Shown here piece after piece: positions 40,528 through 49,462 of a stretch of DNA of 64,000 nucleotides. Under the pieces are notes generated by a model. The model had not been told where the DNA came from. It saw only the letters and a program-made list of their open reading frames with translations, and did no database searches. The position numbers and the translations under genes are program-made. Each line of letters opens with the position of its first letter. The first letter of the stretch is position 1. The stretch comes from Allobosea sp. UNC402CLCol (GTDB lineage: Bacteria; Pseudomonadota; Alphaproteobacteria; Rhizobiales; Beijerinckiaceae), in the NCBI RefSeq assembly GCF_000745475.1, contig NZ_JQJJ01000010.1:806001-870000 (forward strand), given 5' to 3'.

Positions 40528-42390
40528 ATGGCAAAGACCCCGGAGAGCAATGTGCCGCGGCAGGACCGCCCGGTGGCGGTTGCGAAGCGCAAGGCAAAGC
40601 GGCGCATCAAACCGGAACAGCTCCGCTCGAAAGCCTGGTTCGACAATCCCGCCAATGCCGACATGACCGCGCTCTATATCGAGCGCACCATGAATTTCGG
40701 CCTGTCGCGGGAAGAGCTGCAGTCGGGCCGGCCGATCATCGGCATCGCCCAGACCGGCTCCGACATCGCCCCTTGCAACCGCCATCATCTGGAGCTCGCA
40801 CCGCGCATCCGCGACGGCATCCGGGAGATGGGCGGCGTTCCCTTCGAGTTCCCGATCCATCCGATCCAGGAAACCTGCAAGCGCCCGACCGCCTCGCTCG
40901 ACCGCAACCTGCAATATCTCTCGCTGGTCGAGATCCTCTACGGCTACCCGCTCGACGCCGTGGTGCTGACCACCGGCTGCGACAAGACCACGCCGGCGCA
41001 GATCATGGCTGCCGCGACGGTCGACATCCCTGCGATCGCGCTGCCGGGCGGGCCGATGCTGAACGGCTCCTTCCGGGGCGAGCGCACCGGCTCGGGCACC
41101 ATCGTCTGGAAGGCGCGCCAGATGATGGCCGCCGGCGAAATCGACTATAAGGGCTTCGTCGACCTGGTCGCGTCGTCGGCGCCGTCGGCCGGCCACTGCA
41201 ACACCATGGGCACGGCCTCGACGATGAACGCGCTGGCCGAGGCGATGGGCATGACGCTGCCCGGCGCGGCGGCGATCCCCGCGCCCTACCGCGACCGCTA
41301 CGAGATGGCCTATCTCACCGGCAAGCGCATCGTCGAGATGGTCTGGGAAGATCTGAAGCCTTCGGACATCCTGACCCGCGAGGCCTTCGAGAACACCATC
41401 GTCATCAACTCGGCGATCGGTGGCTCGACCAATGCGCCGATCCACGTCAACGCTATCGCCAAGCATATCGGCGTCAAGCTCGACAACGAGGACTGGACGA
41501 AGATCGGCTACGACACGCCGCTGCTGGTCAACATGCAGCCGGCCGGCGAATATCTCGGCGAGGATTATTACCGCGCCGGTGGCCTGCCGGCAGTGATCGC
41601 GGAGCTGCTCGCCAAGGGCAAGCTCAAGCCCGCCATCACCGCGAATGGCCGCACCCATGAGGAAAACTGCGCCGGGGCCTTCTCGGGCGATCGCGAGGTC
41701 ATCAAGACCTATGATGCGCCGATGAAGAAGGAGGCCGGCTTCCTCAATCTCTCCGGCAACCTGTTCGACTCTGCGATCATGAAAACCAGCGTGATCACGC
41801 CGGAATTCCGCAAGCGCTATCTGGAGAATCCGAAGGACCCGATGGCCTTCGAGGGCCGCGCCATCGTCTTCGACGGGCCGGAGGATTACCACCATCGCAT
41901 CGACGATCCGGCGCTCGCCATCGACGAGCACTGCATCCTGTTCATCCGCGGCGTGGGGCCGATCGGTTACCCCGGCGCGGCGGAAGTCGTGAACATGCGG
42001 CCGCCGGATTATCTCATCAAGAAGGGCGTCACCGCGCTTGCCTGCGTCGGCGACGGGCGCCAGTCCGGCACCTCGGGCTCGCCCTCGATCCTCAACGCCT
42101 CGCCGGAAGCGGCGACGGGCGGCGGGCTCGCGCTCCTCAAGATGGGGGACAAGGTCCGCATCGACCTGAAGAAGCGGACGGCCGACATCCTCATCTCCGA
42201 CGCGGAGCTGGCCGAGCGCAAGGCCGCGTTCAAGGCGGCGGGCGGCTACAAATATCCGAAGAGCCAGACGCCCTGGCAGGAGATCCAGCGCAAGATCGTC
42301 GATGAGCTCTCCGAGGGCATGGTGCTGAAACCGGCGGTCAAGTACCAGAAGATCAACAAGAAATTCGGTATTCCGCGCGACAATCATTGA
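40528..42390 (+). CDS. IlvD/Edd family dehydratase (sugar-acid dehydratase type)
   Basis: 620 residues. The Cys residues that hold the iron-sulfur cluster are Cys83 (DIAPCNRHH), Cys151 ([13 protein letters not shown]) and Cys224 ([13 protein letters not shown]). The final [20 protein letters not shown] is the family's C-terminal signature. It eliminates water from a 2,3-dihydroxy acid to form a 2-keto-3-deoxy acid. The sequence is closer to the sugar-acid group (arabonate, xylonate, galactonate) than to the valine-pathway IlvD, judged by [21 protein letters not shown] rightward sugar-acid-type operon follows at 42639. A basic N-terminal extension of about 30 residues is unusual. Confidence 0.88.
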   Translation: MAKTPESNVPRQDRPVAVAKRKAKRRIKPEQLRSKAWFDNPANADMTALYIERTMNFGLSREELQSGRPIIGIAQTGSDIAPCNRHHLELAPRIRDGIREMGGVPFEFPIHPIQETCKRPTASLDRNLQYLSLVEILYGYPLDAVVLTTGCDKTTPAQIMAAATVDIPAIALPGGPMLNGSFRGERTGSGTIVWKARQMMAAGEIDYKGFVDLVASSAPSAGHCNTMGTASTMNALAEAMGMTLPGAAAIPAPYRDRYEMAYLTGKRIVEMVWEDLKPSDILTREAFENTIVINSAIGGSTNAPIHVNAIAKHIGVKLDNEDWTKIGYDTPLLVNMQPAGEYLGEDYYRAGGLPAVIAELLAKGKLKPAITANGRTHEENCAGAFSGDREVIKTYDAPMKKEAGFLNLSGNLFDSAIMKTSVITPEFRKRYLENPKDPMAFEGRAIVFDGPEDYHHRIDDPALAIDEHCILFIRGVGPIGYPGAAEVVNMRPPDYLIKKGVTALACVGDGRQSGTSGSPSILNASPEAATGGGLALLKMGDKVRIDLKKRTADILISDAELAERKAAFKAAGGYKYPKSQTPWQEIQRKIVDELSEGMVLKPAVKYQKINKKFGIPRDNH

Positions 42391-42409
42391 GCGGGGCGCC
42401 ACAGGCGCC

Positions 42410-42512
42410 GTCTTGCTCGGGCGAAGACCCGAGCATCTCTCGACGAAGAGGCTCCAGTGCCTGCTCCGGTCAGAGTTTCTCGGGTCGCTGCTTCGCATCG
42501 CCCGAGAATGAC
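42410..42512. repeat. Intergenic palindromic repeat, family A
   Basis: GTCTTGCTCGGGCGAAGACC with CTCGGGCGAAGACCCGAG palindrome, then TCTCGGGTCGCTGCTTCGCA and CGCCCGAGAATGAC at the end. This is the same layout as the copy at 36679-36780. It follows the dehydratase stop by about 20 bases, and it may also act as a transcription attenuator. Confidence 0.6.
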
Positions 42513-42638
42513 GGACCAGGCGGCATTCGCCGCGCGCAACGGCCCCCGCCGGCTAATGCGCGCGGATGGGGCTGACAAACGGGTCGGCGCTCGACACTAT
42601 GCCAGCCCGCAGCTCCCGCTGATCTGAAACGATTTAAA

Positions 42639-43478
42639 ATGAGCTATTCCCCGCAGGTCGAAACCTTCCGCAAGCTGCATGAGAGCGGCTGCTTCGTGAT
42701 GCCCAACCCCTGGGATCTCGGCTCGGCGCGCTGGCTGCGCGGGCAGGGGTTCAAGGCGCTGGCTTCGACCAGCGCGGGCTTCGCCTTCACGCAAGCGCGG
42801 GCCGATCAGGATGTGCCGCGCGACATGATGCTCGGCCATCTCGCCGAATTGGTGAAGGCGGTGCCGGATCTGCCGGTCAATGCCGATTTCGAGAACGGCT
42901 ATGCCGATACGCCCGATGGCGTCGGGGCCAACGTCAAGCTCTGCGTCGCGACCGGCGTCGCCGGACTTTCGATCGAGGATGCCACGGGCCGCGAGGCGGA
43001 TCCGCTCTATCCGTTCGAGCTTGCGGTCGCGCGGGTGAAGGCGGCGCGCAAGGCGATCGACGAGACCGGCTCGGGCGTGCTGCTGACGGCGCGCGCCGAA
43101 TGCTTCCTGACCGGCCATCCCGAAGCGCTGAAGGAGTCGGTGCGCCGCATCGAGGCCTATGCGGCGGCGGGCGCCGACGTGCTCTACGCGCCGGGACCGA
43201 AGACGGCCGACGACATCCGCACCATCGTGACCGCTGCCGGCGGCAAGCCGGTCAACGCGCTGGTCTATGGCGATTTCGGCCTCTCCGTCGCCGATATCGC
43301 TGCGGCCGGCGCGCGGCGTATCTCGATCGGCGGCGCGCTGGCGCGGGCGGCCTGGGCCGCCTTCATCGAGGCGACGCGGCTGATCGCCGAGGAGGGCAGC
43401 TTCAAGGGCTTCGCCAATAATGGCCCCTCGGCGCCGCTCAATCCGTTCTTCCGTGGGGATCTCGAGGCGCGTTCGTGA
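42639..43478 (+). CDS. Isocitrate lyase / PEP mutase family protein
   Basis: 279-residue TIM-barrel C-C or P-C bond-cleaving enzyme. The family fingerprint is visible in order: FVMPNPWDLGSARWLRGQGF, VNADFENGYADTPDGVGANV, GLSIEDATG, LLTARAECFL and KPVNALVYG. A DFENGYAD loop places it among the 2-methylisocitrate lyase / oxaloacetase-like members. The substrate is unknown. It leads a rightward operon that includes two GNATs, an SDR and DenD, and its stop overlaps the next start by four bases. Confidence 0.88.
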   Translation: MSYSPQVETFRKLHESGCFVMPNPWDLGSARWLRGQGFKALASTSAGFAFTQARADQDVPRDMMLGHLAELVKAVPDLPVNADFENGYADTPDGVGANVKLCVATGVAGLSIEDATGREADPLYPFELAVARVKAARKAIDETGSGVLLTARAECFLTGHPEALKESVRRIEAYAAAGADVLYAPGPKTADDIRTIVTAAGGKPVNALVYGDFGLSVADIAAAGARRISIGGALARAAWAAFIEATRLIAEEGSFKGFANNGPSAPLNPFFRGDLEARS

Positions 43479-43801
43479 GCGGCGTGCTGCTGATCGCGCC
43501 GGAGTGGCTTGGCCATAGCGGGCTCTGGCAGATCGACGCCAAGGGCAAGCGCAAGGCTGTTGATGCCGAGGATATCGGACTGTCGGAGAAACTCGCCGAC
43601 CGGCTCGAAGCCTGGATGGATTCCTTCGACGCGATCTATGACGAAGACGACGAGGCGGCCTCCGATTTCCCAAGCGAGGTCGAGCGGTTGGCCTGGGAGG
43701 CCGAAGGGCACGCCATCGCGGATGCGGTCGCACGCGAACTCGGCGCGGGCTGGGACATCCGGCAGGATTTAACCGGCTGGCGGGAAAAGGGAACGTCATG
43801 A
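43475..43801 (+). CDS. Conserved hypothetical protein
   Basis: 108 residues, acidic, with no signal or membrane segment. It begins MSGVLLIAPEWLGHSGLWQI and carries DAEDIGLSEKLADRLEAWMD followed by an acidic run DEDDEAASDFPSEVERLAWE. I recognise no domain. It overlaps the PEP-mutase-type gene upstream and the GNAT downstream, each by four bases. This coupled position argues that it is a real gene. Confidence 0.65.
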   Translation: MSGVLLIAPEWLGHSGLWQIDAKGKRKAVDAEDIGLSEKLADRLEAWMDSFDAIYDEDDEAASDFPSEVERLAWEAEGHAIADAVARELGAGWDIRQDLTGWREKGTS

Positions 43802-44469
43802 CCTCGTTGCAGAACTGGAAGCCCGTGCCGTTCCCGCCGGCGAAGGTGCTGGAAGGGCGCTATTGCCGGCTGGAGCCGCTCGACGTCGGCAGGCATCTCG
43901 ACGACATCTGGGCCGCGACGACCGGCCACGATCAGATCTGGGACTGGCTGCCGGCCGCGCCGCCGAAGAGCAAGGACGAATACCGCGCTTTGCTCGAATC
44001 GATGGTGGCGAAAGCCGGCATCGTGCCGCTCGCCGTGATCGACAAGGCCGACGGCAAGGCCAAGGGCCATCTCTGGATCATGGAGATCCGCCCCGAGCAA
44101 GGCGTCTTCGAAGTCGGCTGGATCACCTATTCGCCGGCGCTGCAGCGCACGCGGGTGGCGACGGAAGCGATCTATCTCGTCGGCGATTACGGCTTCTCGC
44201 TCGGCTATCGCCGCTATGAATGGAAGTGCAACAATCTGAACGAGCCCTCGAAGCGCGCGGCTTTGCGCTTCGGCTTCCAGTATGAGGGGCTGTTCCGCCA
44301 GCACATGGTGGTGAAGGGCGCGAACCGGGATACGGCCTGGTTCTCCATCATCGATTCCGAGTGGCCGGCGCGTGCGCGCGCTTTCCAGGCCTGGCTCGCG
44401 CCCGACAATTTCGATGCGCGGGGCCAGCAGAAGGCGTCGCTCACCGATCTCGCCAAGGTCCAGGCCTGA
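43798..44469 (+). CDS. GNAT acetyltransferase, RimJ/RimL type
   Basis: 223 residues with the RimJ/RimL-like GNAT fold. It starts with LEGRYCRLEPLDVGRHLDDI, has the strand pair RPEQGVFEVGWITYSPALQR followed by TRVATEAIYL, in which the acetyl-CoA loop lacks several glycines. The segment YEWKCNNLNEPSKRAALRFG with FQYEGLFRQHMVVKGANRDT is typical of the subfamily. It may acetylate a protein N-terminus or a small molecule. It overlaps the gene upstream and is followed after three bases by a second GNAT, so it is part of the operon. Confidence 0.85.
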   Translation: MTSLQNWKPVPFPPAKVLEGRYCRLEPLDVGRHLDDIWAATTGHDQIWDWLPAAPPKSKDEYRALLESMVAKAGIVPLAVIDKADGKAKGHLWIMEIRPEQGVFEVGWITYSPALQRTRVATEAIYLVGDYGFSLGYRRYEWKCNNLNEPSKRAALRFGFQYEGLFRQHMVVKGANRDTAWFSIIDSEWPARARAFQAWLAPDNFDARGQQKASLTDLAKVQA

Positions 44470-44471
44470 CG

Positions 44472-44927
44472 ATGACGCCGCGCCGCGCCACGCCTGCCGA
44501 TATTCCGGCGATCGTCGCGCTGACGGAGGCAGCCTATCTGCCGAACGAGGCGATCATCGGCGTGCCCTCGCTGCCGCGCCTCGCGGACTATCACGAGGTG
44601 CTGGCCAAGCACGAGGTCTGGCTGGTCGATGGCGAAGCGGGGCTCGATGCCGCGCTGGTGCTGGAGATCGAGCCGGAGGATTTCACGATCTGGAGCATCG
44701 CGGTGTCGCCGCAGGCCGCGGGCCGCAAGCTCGGCGCGGCGCTGATGAACTTTGCCGAGGAGCGGGCGAAGGTGCTCGGCTACGCCTCGGTCCATCTCTA
44801 TACGCACGCGAAGCTCAGCCAGCGCATCGGCTGGTATGAGCGTCTCGGTTTCACCATCACGCATCATGAGGACATGGCCGACCGGCGCCTCACCCATATG
44901 CGCAAGACATTTTCCAAAGCCGGCTAA
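44472..44927 (+). CDS. GNAT-family N-acetyltransferase
   Basis: 151 residues from MTPRRATPADIPAIVALTEA. The acetyl-CoA loop region is IAVSPQAAGRKLGAALMNFA (V..Q..G.K.G), followed by SVHLYTHAKLSQRIGWYERL and the C-terminal strand GFTITHHEDM. It resembles the YjcF/phosphinothricin-type small-molecule GNATs. The ATG at 44472 stands three bases after the stop of the upstream GNAT; longer frames lack homology. The SDR gene starts 15 bases downstream with a ribosome site (GAGGACGAAGG). Confidence 0.85.
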   Translation: MTPRRATPADIPAIVALTEAAYLPNEAIIGVPSLPRLADYHEVLAKHEVWLVDGEAGLDAALVLEIEPEDFTIWSIAVSPQAAGRKLGAALMNFAEERAKVLGYASVHLYTHAKLSQRIGWYERLGFTITHHEDMADRRLTHMRKTFSKAG

Positions 44928-44942
44928 AAAGAGGACGAAGGC

Positions 44943-45689
44943 ATGGCGGGTCGTTTGAAGGGTAAGGTCGCGGTGGTCACTGCCGCGGGGCAGGGCATCG
45001 GCCGCGCGATCGCCGAGGCCTTCGTGGCGGAAGGCGCCACGGTCTGGGCGACGGACAAGGACGTCACCCTGCTCGAAGGCATTCCGAAGGCGAAGAAGCG
45101 CAAGCTCGACGTGCTTTCGACCAAGGCCGTCAACGCCTTCGCCGAGAAGGTCGGGCCGATCGACATCCTCGTCAACGCTGCCGGCTTCGTCCATCATGGC
45201 ACCGTGCTCGACACCGACGACAAGGCCTGGGACTTCTCCTTCGACCTCAACGTCAAGGCGATGCACCGCACGATCCAGGCTTTCCTCCCGGGCATGCTGG
45301 CCAAGGGCGCAGGCTCGATCGTCAACATCGCCTCCGGCGCCGGCTCGGTGCGCGGCATCCCGAACCGCTATGCCTATGGCGCGACCAAGGCGGCCGTGAT
45401 CGGGCTGACCAAGGCCGTCGCGGCCGACTTCATCAAGAAGGGCATCCGCTCGAACGCGATCTGCCCGGGCACGATCCAGTCGCCCTCGCTCGACCAGCGC
45501 ATCAAGGATCTGGCGGCGGCGACCAACGTCACCGAGGCGGCGGCGCGGCAGGCCTTCATCGATCGCCAGCCGATGGGCCGGCTCGGCACGGCGGAGGAGA
45601 TCGCCTGGCTCGCGGTCTATCTCGGCTCCGACGAGGCGAGCTACACCACCGGCCAGATCCACCTCGCCGACGGCGGCTTCGCGCTCTGA
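44943..45689 (+). CDS. SDR oxidoreductase (BDH2 / 2-keto-3-deoxy-L-fuconate dehydrogenase-like)
   Basis: 248 residues. Cofactor motif VTAAGQGIGRAIAEAFVAEG with the acidic TDKDVT that favours NAD, then NAAGFVHHGTV, catalytic Ser in IASGAGSVRGI and YAYGATKAAV. C-terminal PGTIQSPSLDQRIKDLA resembles DHRS6/BDH2 and bacterial L-KDF dehydrogenases. In that pathway a 2-keto-3-deoxy sugar acid made by an IlvD/Edd or enolase-type dehydratase is oxidised, which fits the dehydratase at 40528, but the exact substrate is open. It follows the GNAT by 15 bases and precedes denD by 28 bases. Confidence 0.88.
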   Translation: MAGRLKGKVAVVTAAGQGIGRAIAEAFVAEGATVWATDKDVTLLEGIPKAKKRKLDVLSTKAVNAFAEKVGPIDILVNAAGFVHHGTVLDTDDKAWDFSFDLNVKAMHRTIQAFLPGMLAKGAGSIVNIASGAGSVRGIPNRYAYGATKAAVIGLTKAVAADFIKKGIRSNAICPGTIQSPSLDQRIKDLAAATNVTEAAARQAFIDRQPMGRLGTAEEIAWLAVYLGSDEASYTTGQIHLADGGFAL

Positions 45690-45717
45690 CGCGCGCAAGA
45701 AATCCAGGGAGGTAAGG

Positions 45718-46698
45718 ATGCATATCCTCGTTCTCGGCGGCGCCGGCATGGTCGGGCGCAAATTCATCGAGCGGCTGGCGCGCGATGGCGGGCTGGGCGG
45801 CAAGCCGGTCACCCGCGTGACGGCGCAGGATGTGGTGCCGGCCTCGCCGCCGCCGGCCGCGCCCTTCGATTTCGAGGCGGTGGTCTCCGATCTGTCGGTC
45901 GAGGGCGCGGCCGAGACGCTGATCGCGACGCGGCCCGAATTGATCGTCCATCTTGCGGCGATCGTCTCCGGCGAGGCGGAGGCCGATTTCGACAAGGGTT
46001 ATCGGATCAATCTCGACGGCACGCGCTACCTGTTCGAGGCGATCCGTCGAATCGAGGGCTATACGCCGCGCCTCGTCTTCACCTCCTCCGTCGCGGTGTT
46101 CGGTGCGCCCTTCCACGACAAGATCGAGGACGAGTTCTTCACGACGCCGCTGACCAGCTACGGCACGCAGAAGGCGATCGGCGAGCTTCTGCTCTGCGAC
46201 TATTCGCGGCGCGGCTTCTTCGACGGCGTCGGCATCCGCCTGCCGACGATCTGCGTAAGGCCGGGCAAGCCGAACAAGGCGGCCTCGGGCTTCTTCTCCA
46301 ACATCATCCGCGAGCCCCTGAACGGGGAGGAGGCCGTGCTGCCGGTCTCCGACCAGGTGCGGCACTGGCACGCCTCGCCCCGTTCGGCCGTCGGCTTCCT
46401 CGTCCATGCCGCGACGATGGACACCACGGCAATCGGCCCGCGCCGGGCGCTGACCATGCCGGGCTATTCCTGCACCGTCGCCGAGCAGATCGAGACGCTG
46501 CGCAAGGTCGCGGGCGAGAACGTCGTGAAGCGGATCAAGCGGGTGCCTGATCCGGTGATCGATGGGATCGTCGCCGGCTGGCCGCGCAATTTCGACCCCC
46601 AGCGCGCGCTGGCGCTCGGCTTCAAGGCAGAGTCGAATTTCGAGGAGATTATCCGCGTGCATATCGAGGACGAACTGCACGGGACCTTCGTGAAGTGA
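45718..46698 (+). CDS. denD: D-erythronate dehydrogenase-like epimerase/dehydrogenase (DenD)
   Basis: 326-residue extended SDR. The Rossmann motif is HILVLGGAGMVGRKFIERLA, the catalytic centre TSSVAVFGAPF and YGTQKAIGELLLCDYSRRGF (Tyr-xxx-Lys), and RLPTICVRPGKPNKAASGFF is the DenD-specific loop. DenD oxidises D-erythronate at C2 to 2-oxo-tetronate in the four-carbon sugar-acid pathway. The later enzymes OtnI, OtnK and OtnC are not in the window. It is the last gene of the operon, with a perfect terminator 45 bases after the stop. Confidence 0.85.
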   Translation: MHILVLGGAGMVGRKFIERLARDGGLGGKPVTRVTAQDVVPASPPPAAPFDFEAVVSDLSVEGAAETLIATRPELIVHLAAIVSGEAEADFDKGYRINLDGTRYLFEAIRRIEGYTPRLVFTSSVAVFGAPFHDKIEDEFFTTPLTSYGTQKAIGELLLCDYSRRGFFDGVGIRLPTICVRPGKPNKAASGFFSNIIREPLNGEEAVLPVSDQVRHWHASPRSAVGFLVHAATMDTTAIGPRRALTMPGYSCTVAEQIETLRKVAGENVVKRIKRVPDPVIDGIVAGWPRNFDPQRALALGFKAESNFEEIIRVHIEDELHGTFVK

Positions 46699-46742
46699 CT
46701 TTGCCGGCCTCAGGGCCGTCAGCATCACGCTTCCATCTGCGG

Positions 46743-46775
46743 CACGCCCGGCCTTGAGCCGGGCGTGTTCTTTTT
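46743..46775 (+). terminator. Rho-independent terminator after denD
   Basis: CACGCCCGGC (46743-46752) and GCCGGGCGTG (46758-46767) pair perfectly around a five-base loop, followed by TTCTTTTT. It closes the operon that starts at 42639. Confidence 0.85.
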
Positions 46776-46790
46776 CAGGCTCCGGCGCGC

Positions 46791-47477
46791 TCAGGCCGCA
46801 CAGGTCTCGCTCTGCGACTGCTGGAGCCGTGCCGGAAGCTCCGGCTCCGCATCGGCGGATGTCCTGGCCTCGAGCTCGGGCGCATGGGCCCAGCCGGTGG
46901 CGCCCCAGCTCTTCAGCGCCGCCCAGGTCGAGCGGTCGAGCCGGAACTGCTCGCAAGGGAACAGCCCGCCCCGCGCCGGCAGCGACTTGAGGAAGGAGCC
47001 CTCCGGCCGGAAGCCGGACTTCTCCAGGACCCGCCGCGAAGCCGGATTGATGACGCGGGTATCGGCCTCGATCGCCGGCACGTCGACCAGCGAGAACAAG
47101 GTGTCGATCAGCCCCTGCACCGCCTCCGTCGCATAGCCCTTGCCCCAATGCTGGGTGCCGAGCCAGTAGCCGATGAAGGGCGTGCCCGAGGCCTGCCGGT
47201 GCGCGCCGATCATGCCGATCAGCTCGTTGGGCTTCGCGCGCGGGGTGACCGCCAGCACGAGGTGCTCGCCCAGCGCATTGCCCTTGCGCATCGCGAAGAT
47301 GAAGGGTTCGACCGCGTCCGGCGGGTAGGGATGCGGGATATTGGCCGTCATCTCCGCCACGGCCTTCTCACCGGCCTGGCGCAGGATGGCGGCGGCGTCC
47401 GCCATACGCGGCCAGCGCAGCCAGAGACGGCGGGTCTCGAGCCGGAAGACGTCGTCGCGGGTCAATTCGGGGAACAT
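46791..47477 (-). CDS. GNAT acetyltransferase, RimJ/RimL type
   Basis: 228 residues from MFPELTRDDVFRLETRRLWL. The GNAT core shows NELIGMIGAHRQASGTPFIG, then YWLGTQHWGKGYATEAVQGL, a complete acetyl-CoA loop (Q..GKGYA.E), and ADTRVINPASRRVLEKSGFR, matching RimJ/RimL and the GNATs found downstream of rpmA in rhizobia. The ATG at 47477 follows GGAGAGACGAGA. It may acetylate ribosomal or other proteins. A terminator separates it from rpmA, so it probably has its own promoter. The last 30 residues are rich in Ala, Glu and Gln and vary in the family. Confidence 0.87.
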   Translation of the reverse strand: MFPELTRDDVFRLETRRLWLRWPRMADAAAILRQAGEKAVAEMTANIPHPYPPDAVEPFIFAMRKGNALGEHLVLAVTPRAKPNELIGMIGAHRQASGTPFIGYWLGTQHWGKGYATEAVQGLIDTLFSLVDVPAIEADTRVINPASRRVLEKSGFRPEGSFLKSLPARGGLFPCEQFRLDRSTWAALKSWGATGWAHAPELEARTSADAEPELPARLQQSQSETCAA

Positions 47478-47502
47478 TCTCGTCTCTCCGTCGGCGCAAA
47501 CG

Positions 47503-47536
47503 AAAAAAGGGAGCTGGGACTTCGGTCCCATCTCCC
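47503..47536 (-). terminator. Rho-independent terminator of rpmA
   Basis: GGGAGCTGGGAC and GTCCCATCTCCC pair with one mismatch around a TTCG loop. On the minus strand the hairpin is followed by TTTTTTCG. It lies downstream of rpmA and upstream of the GNAT gene. Confidence 0.8.
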
Positions 47537-47632
47537 CTTCGCTGACCTTCGGGAGACCCATTTCGGGCCTTCAACCCTTGATCCGTTCGGTTCGATGGAA
47601 CCGGCGGATCGAGAGAATTCCCTATCCGCCTT

Positions 47633-47899
47633 TTACTCTGCGGCCTCTTGGGCCGGGACTACGTTCACGAAAGCTCGGCCGAGTTTCGTCGTGAATCGGA
47701 CGCGGCCGTTCGTCGTCGCAAAGAGGGTATGGTCTTTGCCCATGCCAACGTTCGCGCCGGCATGCCACTTGGTGCCGCGCTGACGAATAATGATGTTGCC
47801 GGCAACGACGGCCTGATCGCCGAAGCGCTTCACGCCGAGTCGCTTGCTTTCGGAATCGCGGCCGTTACGCGACGAGCCGCCTGCCTTTTTGTGAGCCAT
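47633..47899 (-). CDS. rpmA: 50S ribosomal protein L27
   Basis: 88-residue large-subunit protein. It starts [20 protein letters not shown], followed by [20 protein letters not shown] and [20 protein letters not shown], all diagnostic for L27. The N-terminal tail reaches into the peptidyl-transferase centre. It follows rplU after about 170 bases on the same strand, the near-universal rplU-rpmA order, and has a strong terminator downstream. Confidence 0.97.
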   Translation of the reverse strand: MAHKKAGGSSRNGRDSESKRLGVKRFGDQAVVAGNIIIRQRGTKWHAGANVGMGKDHTLFATTNGRVRFTTKLGRAFVNVVPAQEAAE

Positions 47900-48069
47900 A
47901 ACGCCCTACCTCAAAACTTCTCGTGTCTCTCTAACCCGAATCGGCGGCGAAAGCCACCCGGTTCGGATACGAAATGCCGGAGCACCATTCTGTCAGGAGC
48001 GACAGGCCGAGGACGTAAGCCTTCGGCGATGGCGATCCGGCGTGGATATCGACGCCGGGAAACCCGGTC

Positions 48070-48561
48070 TCAGGCCTCGGACGCCTCGTCCTTGGCCTTC
48101 TTGGCAGGGGCCTTCTTGGCCGCGGCCTTCTTCGGCTTCTCGGCATCCTCGCCGGCCTCGGCCTTGGCGGCCTTCGGAGCAGCCTTCGCCTTGGCGGCGA
48201 CCGGCGCAGCGGCGGCGGCATCGCCCTTCTTCATCTCCGGCTGCTTGCCGCCGGTGAGGATGTCGGTGATGCGGATGACGGTCAGCTCGGCGCGGAAGCC
48301 GCGCTTGCGCTTCGAGTTCTGGCGGCGGCGCTTCTTGAAGGCGATGACCTTCTCGCCACGGGCCTGCTCGACGATCTCACCGACGACGGTGATCTCGGAG
48401 AGGGCCTTGGCGTCGAGCGTGGTCTTCTCACCTTCGGTGAGCATCAGCACGGAGCCGAAAGCGACGGTGTCGCCCGGGTTGCCCTCGATCTTGGCAGCGG
48501 TGATCTTGTCGTTGGCGGCGACGCGGAACTGCTTCCCGCCGGTCTTGATGACTGCGAACAT
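48070..48561 (-). CDS. rplU: 50S ribosomal protein L21 with long basic tail
   Basis: 163 residues. The first 103 form the complete L21 domain: MFAVIKTGGKQFRVAANDKI, VGEIVEQARGEKVIAFKKRR and RQNSKRKRGFRAELTVIRIT. A further 60 residues form an Ala/Lys-rich low-complexity tail with repeated AAKAKAAPKAAKAE and KKAAAKKAPAKKAK. Similar tails are seen in other Hyphomicrobiales. The ATG at 48561 follows GGAGG; the longer frame upstream is not homologous. It binds 23S rRNA in the large subunit, and the tail may add nonspecific RNA contacts. Confidence 0.96.
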   Translation of the reverse strand: MFAVIKTGGKQFRVAANDKITAAKIEGNPGDTVAFGSVLMLTEGEKTTLDAKALSEITVVGEIVEQARGEKVIAFKKRRRQNSKRKRGFRAELTVIRITDILTGGKQPEMKKGDAAAAAPVAAKAKAAPKAAKAEAGEDAEKPKKAAAKKAPAKKAKDEASEA

Positions 48562-48857
48562 TTTGTCCTCCATGTTCGGCCCCGCCCTGTCACGGCCTCC
48601 GGACTGGAAGCGCATGCGGGACGGCTTTTTGGCAGTCGATTGCGTGGTCTGGTTTGCTCTTGCCGGCATGCGACGCAGCGCACATGCCAAAAGAGATCGG
48701 GCGCGGGTTTCCCCACGCCGGACGGTGCTCGATAGTCGGGCTCTCCGCGAAGGTCAAGCGAAAGCGGCGGGGGACGGTCGATTTCTCCCGCCCGGGAGGC
48801 TTGCCCCTCGGGCGTGGCTTGTGTAGTAAGCGCCTCGCTTCGACCGATAGCGACCGC

Positions 48858-48947
48858 GGACAGGTGGCAGAGTGGTTGAATGCACCGCACTCGAAATGCG
48901 GCATACCTGCAAGGGTATCGGGGGTTCAAATCCCTCCCTGTCCGCCA
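48858..48947 (+). tRNA. tRNA-Ser (anticodon CGA)
   Basis: 90-base class II tRNA. The acceptor stem GGACAGG pairs with CCTGTCC, followed by G and an encoded CCA. The anticodon stem CCGCA/TGCGG encloses the loop CTCGAAA, giving CGA, which reads UCG serine codons. A long variable arm (ACCTGCAAGGGTAT region) and the TpsiC arm GGGGGTTCAAATCCC (GGTTCAAAT loop) are typical of tRNA-Ser. It lies upstream of rplU on the other strand, a common placement in rhizobial genomes. Confidence 0.97.
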
Positions 48948-49180
48948 TCATCCCGCCAAGGGATTGAGACCATCGATATCACCGCGCCTGACCTGATCCG
49001 TTCCCGGCTTGCGCTGGGAAAGTGGGCGAAAGCCCGCAAAGGTTGACGCAATCATCATGCGTGCGCGCCGACCGCGTCCTCGTTCTTTTTCAGCACGCCG
49101 AACGACGCATGCAGCAGCTCTCCTCAGGCCGGCGCGGAATGCGCTTCGGCGCCAAATGGGACAACATTTAGGAAGCGGGA

Positions 49181-49462
49181 ATGGCCAAGCGTACGAAATC
49201 CAAAGCTCTCGATACCGAGTTCACGATGTTCGATGTCATCTATGAGGATGGGTCGAGAACCTCCAACCGACGCGTTCCGACAGCGCTGCTCGGGGGGCTC
49301 GATGGCGATGAGCCGGCCAAGGCGGCAATCCTGGAGCAGGACCAGATCATCTCCGAGAAGTCGGGCAAGCCGCCCTTGGCGATCGCGACCCTCGTCCGGT
49401 CGACGAAGGCAGCGGCCGAGCCGGAGAAGCGCAAGGACGACCGCAAGAAGCGCACCGCCTGA
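49181..49462 (+). CDS. Conserved small hypothetical protein
   Basis: 93 residues, starting MAKRTKSKALDTEFTMFDVI and continuing YEDGSRTSNRRVPTALLGGL. The C-terminus is very basic and charged (EPEKRKDDRKKRTA). The start follows AGGAAGCGGGA. The central part looks like a small conserved rhizobial family of unknown function, with no membrane or signal segment. It stands alone between the tRNA gene and a long non-coding stretch. Confidence 0.7.
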   Translation: MAKRTKSKALDTEFTMFDVIYEDGSRTSNRRVPTALLGGLDGDEPAKAAILEQDQIISEKSGKPPLAIATLVRSTKAAAEPEKRKDDRKKRTA

